DNA of 64,000 nucleotides, taken from assembly GCF_023921125.1 (NCBI RefSeq), contig NZ_CP099466.1, forward strand, positions 248,001 to 312,000, written 5' to 3'. A program made the translations under genes and the position numbers. Origin of the DNA: Arthrobacter caoxuetaonis. Its GTDB lineage: Bacteria; Actinomycetota; Actinomycetes; Actinomycetales; Micrococcaceae. This document shows, in pieces, positions 61,949 through 64,000 of this stretch. Numbering within the stretch: position 1 is the first letter of the stretch; each line of letters opens with the position of its first letter. The notes below the pieces were generated by a model. That model made no database searches. It saw nothing but the letters and a program-made list of their open reading frames with translations, and was not told the origin of the DNA.

Positions 61949-64000
61949 ATGACTTTGTCCGAAGACCGGTCCGAAAACCTGAGAACAGCGAAAGGAGGAC
62001 GGCCAGCAGACCATGCCGGCGCCGATCCCGCCCGCACGAAGCCGCAGAGCCGCGGGACTGCCGGCGAGAAGGTCCAGGTGTTCAGCCGCACGGTCCTCGC
62101 GCCCGATCGCGCCGTCTACTACGGAGGGCCCGCAACGGAACAGCGGACCCTCGTCGACATCTTCAACCACACCGCAGCCGCCTACCCCTCCGCGCCCGCC
62201 CTCGATGACGGTACCGATCCGCTCACCTATTCCGAGCTGGAAGAACGTGTCCAGGCCCTTGCGCGCAAACTGTGGTCGGCCAGCATCGGCGCCGGCGACC
62301 GGGTGGGCATCCTTGTCCCGTCCGGGTCGGCCGATCTCTACGTCGCCATCCTCGGAGTGCTGGTTTCCGGTGCGGCTTATGTTCCGGTGGACGCCGATGA
62401 ACCAGCCGGACGGGCGGAAACCGTCTGGGAAGAAGGCGGCGTCTGTGCCGTGATCGGTGAAGGACTCCAGCTGGCCATCCGGCAGGGAGTACCCATCCGG
62501 GGCAACGGACCGGCTCCCCACCCCGAAGACGATGCGTGGATCATCTTCACCTCCGGGTCCACCGGCAAGCCCAAGGGCGTTGCCGTCACCCACCGCTCTG
62601 CGGCCGCACTGGTCGACGCTGAATCCCGGCTCTACTGCGTAGACGCGCCGCTGAGCCCCGGTGACCGGGTCCTGGCAGGACTCTCTGTAGCCTTCGATGC
62701 TTCGTGTGAGGAAATGTGGCTTGCCTGGGCGCACGGTGCCTGCCTGGTTCCAGCCCCGCGGTCAGTGGTGCGGTCCATCATCGACCTTGGGCCGTGGCTG
62801 GAAGAACGCCGGATCACCGCCGTTTCCACCGTGCCAACCCTTGCCTCGGTCTGGCCGGCGGAAACCGTGAGCCGGATCCGCCTGCTGATCTTCGGCGGCG
62901 AAGCCTGCCCGCCGGAACTCGGCACCCGGCTCTCCGGTCCGGGCCGGGAAGTCTGGAACACCTACGGACCCACAGAAGCAACAGTCATTGCCTGCGCGGC
63001 TCCCCTGGACGGATCGACCCCGGTCCGCATCGGCCTGCCGATCGAAGGCTGGGACCTTGCCGTCGTCGATCCCGACGGCAACCCCGTGCCTTGGGGTGAG
63101 GAGGGCGAACTGGTGATTGGCGGCGTCGGACTGGCGCGTTATCTCGATCCGGGCATCAACGCCGAGAAGTACGCCCCGCTGCCCTCGCTCGGCTGGAACC
63201 GCGCCTACCGCAGCGGCGACAGGGTCCGGGCTGACCGGGAGGGGCTGGTCTTCGCCGGCCGCCTGGATGAACAGGTCAAGCTTGCCGGCCGGCGGGTGGA
63301 ACTCGGCGAAATCGACACCGCACTGGCATCCCTTCCGGGTGTTGCCAGCGCGGCCGCCGCGGTCCAGACCACTGCCAGCGGCAATGAAGTCCTGGTCGGC
63401 TTCCTCGTCGAATCCGAGGAAGGGAGCGTCGATCTGGCGGCAGCCCGGGAACACCTGAGCATCCACCTGCCCGCAACTTTGGTCCCTACCCTTCGGATCA
63501 TCGCTGAACTTCCCATGAAGACTTCCGGCAAAGTGGACCGCAAGGCCCTGAGCGTGCCGGAGACAGCGGTGGAACAGCAGCTGGACGTCGAGGTTGAGCT
63601 GAACGCGGACCTGCGCTGGCTGGCCCAGCGCTGGACGGACCTGCTCGGGCCCCAGCAGCTCACCAAGGACAGCGACTTTTTTGCCCTTGGCGGAGCGAGC
63701 CTTGCAGCAGCGCAGCTGGTATCAGCGCTCCGGGAGCGCTACCCCAAGGTCTCAATCGCAGACATTTACGCACACCCCTCCCTGACGGCAATGGCCGCCA
63801 GGCTCCGTGAAACTACGGACGACGGCGCTGCGAAGCGCCAGGTCCCGGCCACCCCCTGGTGGACCGGACTGGTGCAGGCACCCCTGATCGCCGGCCTGTA
63901 CGGAATCACCGGCCTGCGCTACGTCACCGGTATTGCGCTTGTGTGCTGGGTGATGAGCAATGTCCTCGCCACGCCGTGGACGCCGGATCCTCCGCTGCTT
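61949..64000 (+). CDS. Pls/PosA-type non-ribosomal peptide synthetase, 5' part
   Basis: Open at the right edge: 684 residues are present of a family about 1300 long. Adenylation domain (about 65-530): A3 FTSGSTGKPKG from residue 200, A5 YGPTEATV, A7-A8 YRSGDRVRADREGLVFAGRLDEQVKLAGRRVELGE, A10 TSGKVDRKAL with the catalytic lysine. Carrier domain (about 545-620) with GGASL, phosphopantetheine at Ser584. From about residue 635 a membrane segment begins (LVQAPLIAGLYGITGLRYVTGIALVCWV). This order is that of poly-epsilon-lysine synthase-like (Pls/PosA) enzymes, which polymerise or couple amino acids at the membrane. The ATG at 61949 has only a GAGAGA upstream; the start is moderately sure. Confidence 0.87.
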   Translation, partial: MTLSEDRSENLRTAKGGRPADHAGADPARTKPQSRGTAGEKVQVFSRTVLAPDRAVYYGGPATEQRTLVDIFNHTAAAYPSAPALDDGTDPLTYSELEERVQALARKLWSASIGAGDRVGILVPSGSADLYVAILGVLVSGAAYVPVDADEPAGRAETVWEEGGVCAVIGEGLQLAIRQGVPIRGNGPAPHPEDDAWIIFTSGSTGKPKGVAVTHRSAAALVDAESRLYCVDAPLSPGDRVLAGLSVAFDASCEEMWLAWAHGACLVPAPRSVVRSIIDLGPWLEERRITAVSTVPTLASVWPAETVSRIRLLIFGGEACPPELGTRLSGPGREVWNTYGPTEATVIACAAPLDGSTPVRIGLPIEGWDLAVVDPDGNPVPWGEEGELVIGGVGLARYLDPGINAEKYAPLPSLGWNRAYRSGDRVRADREGLVFAGRLDEQVKLAGRRVELGEIDTALASLPGVASAAAAVQTTASGNEVLVGFLVESEEGSVDLAAAREHLSIHLPATLVPTLRIIAELPMKTSGKVDRKALSVPETAVEQQLDVEVELNADLRWLAQRWTDLLGPQQLTKDSDFFALGGASLAAAQLVSALRERYPKVSIADIYAHPSLTAMAARLRETTDDGAAKRQVPATPWWTGLVQAPLIAGLYGITGLRYVTGIALVCWVMSNVLATPWTPDPPLL

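Overview
The window looks like chromosomal DNA of a high-GC aerobic actinobacterium, most probably an Arthrobacter-like member of the Micrococcaceae. Support: strong G/C third-position bias, many GTG starts, several probably leaderless genes (a TANNNT -10 box 6-7 nt before the start), the DUF3090/SCO1664/histidine-phosphatase trio typical of mycothiol-making actinobacteria, and families such as DUF3375, SCO1664 and Pls/PosA NRPS. No tRNA, rRNA, IS transposase, integrase or CRISPR array was seen.

Layout. 0-4.7 kb is a defence island: the 5' part of a Wadjet-type jetA (DUF3375) running off the left edge, then an EVE-like gene divergent from a DNA methyltransferase coupled to a NotI-family restriction endonuclease. 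The restriction cassette is visibly poorer in GC than its surroundings. A decayed GyrI-like remnant follows. 4.8-14.1 kb holds a MarR regulator and a leftward eight-gene operon whose first seven genes overlap head to tail: polar amino-acid ABC transporter, CapA-like protein, CaiB-type CoA transferase and two 2-hydroxyacyl-CoA-dehydratase-like proteins that lack the usual Fe-S cysteines, with an MFS gene last. 14.4-17.3 kb has an intact GyrI-like gene, a small membrane protein and the DUF3090 trio. 17.5-28.2 kb holds poxB, an L-2-hydroxyglutarate unit (GntR, lhgO, MHS transporter), an APC permease, and a TetR-controlled SDR plus flavoprotein pair.

28.2-36.6 kb starts with a structured repeat element and the scar of an old tandem duplication around a glutamine amidotransferase and an ASCH gene. 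Then comes an AraC-controlled catabolic operon: a Baeyer-Villiger-type monooxygenase fused to an alpha/beta hydrolase, an acyl-CoA ligase and an acyl-CoA dehydrogenase, which could carry a ketone through ester and acid to an enoyl-CoA. 36.6-45 kb is mixed housekeeping: lipoprotein, AlaDH/PNT-like dehydrogenase, two tiny proteins, an OpgB/LtaS-like phosphotransferase, quinone reductase, DinB, a class-A-beta-lactamase-like hydrolase and a LysR regulator. 45-49.3 kb is a D-aminoacylase coupled to a second amino-acid ABC transporter.

49.6-55.2 kb has an AraC/VOC pair, a methyltransferase, a second copy of the structured repeat, and the GntR-nagB-nagA amino-sugar operon with two matching operators. 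55.2-57.5 kb has DUF1905, a 2-oxoglutarate-type dioxygenase, an octanucleotide microsatellite and a second palindromic repeat family. 57.5-64 kb has a HAD phosphatase, a small conserved protein with a LytR_C protein, and a peptide-synthesis neighbourhood: Sfp-type phosphopantetheinyl transferase, polytopic membrane protein, and a Pls/PosA-type NRPS open at the right edge.

Most system-like and least explained: the cysteine-poor dehydratase/CoA-transferase/transporter operon, the monooxygenase-hydrolase fusion operon, and the repeat element found twice with the same +,+,-,- layout.
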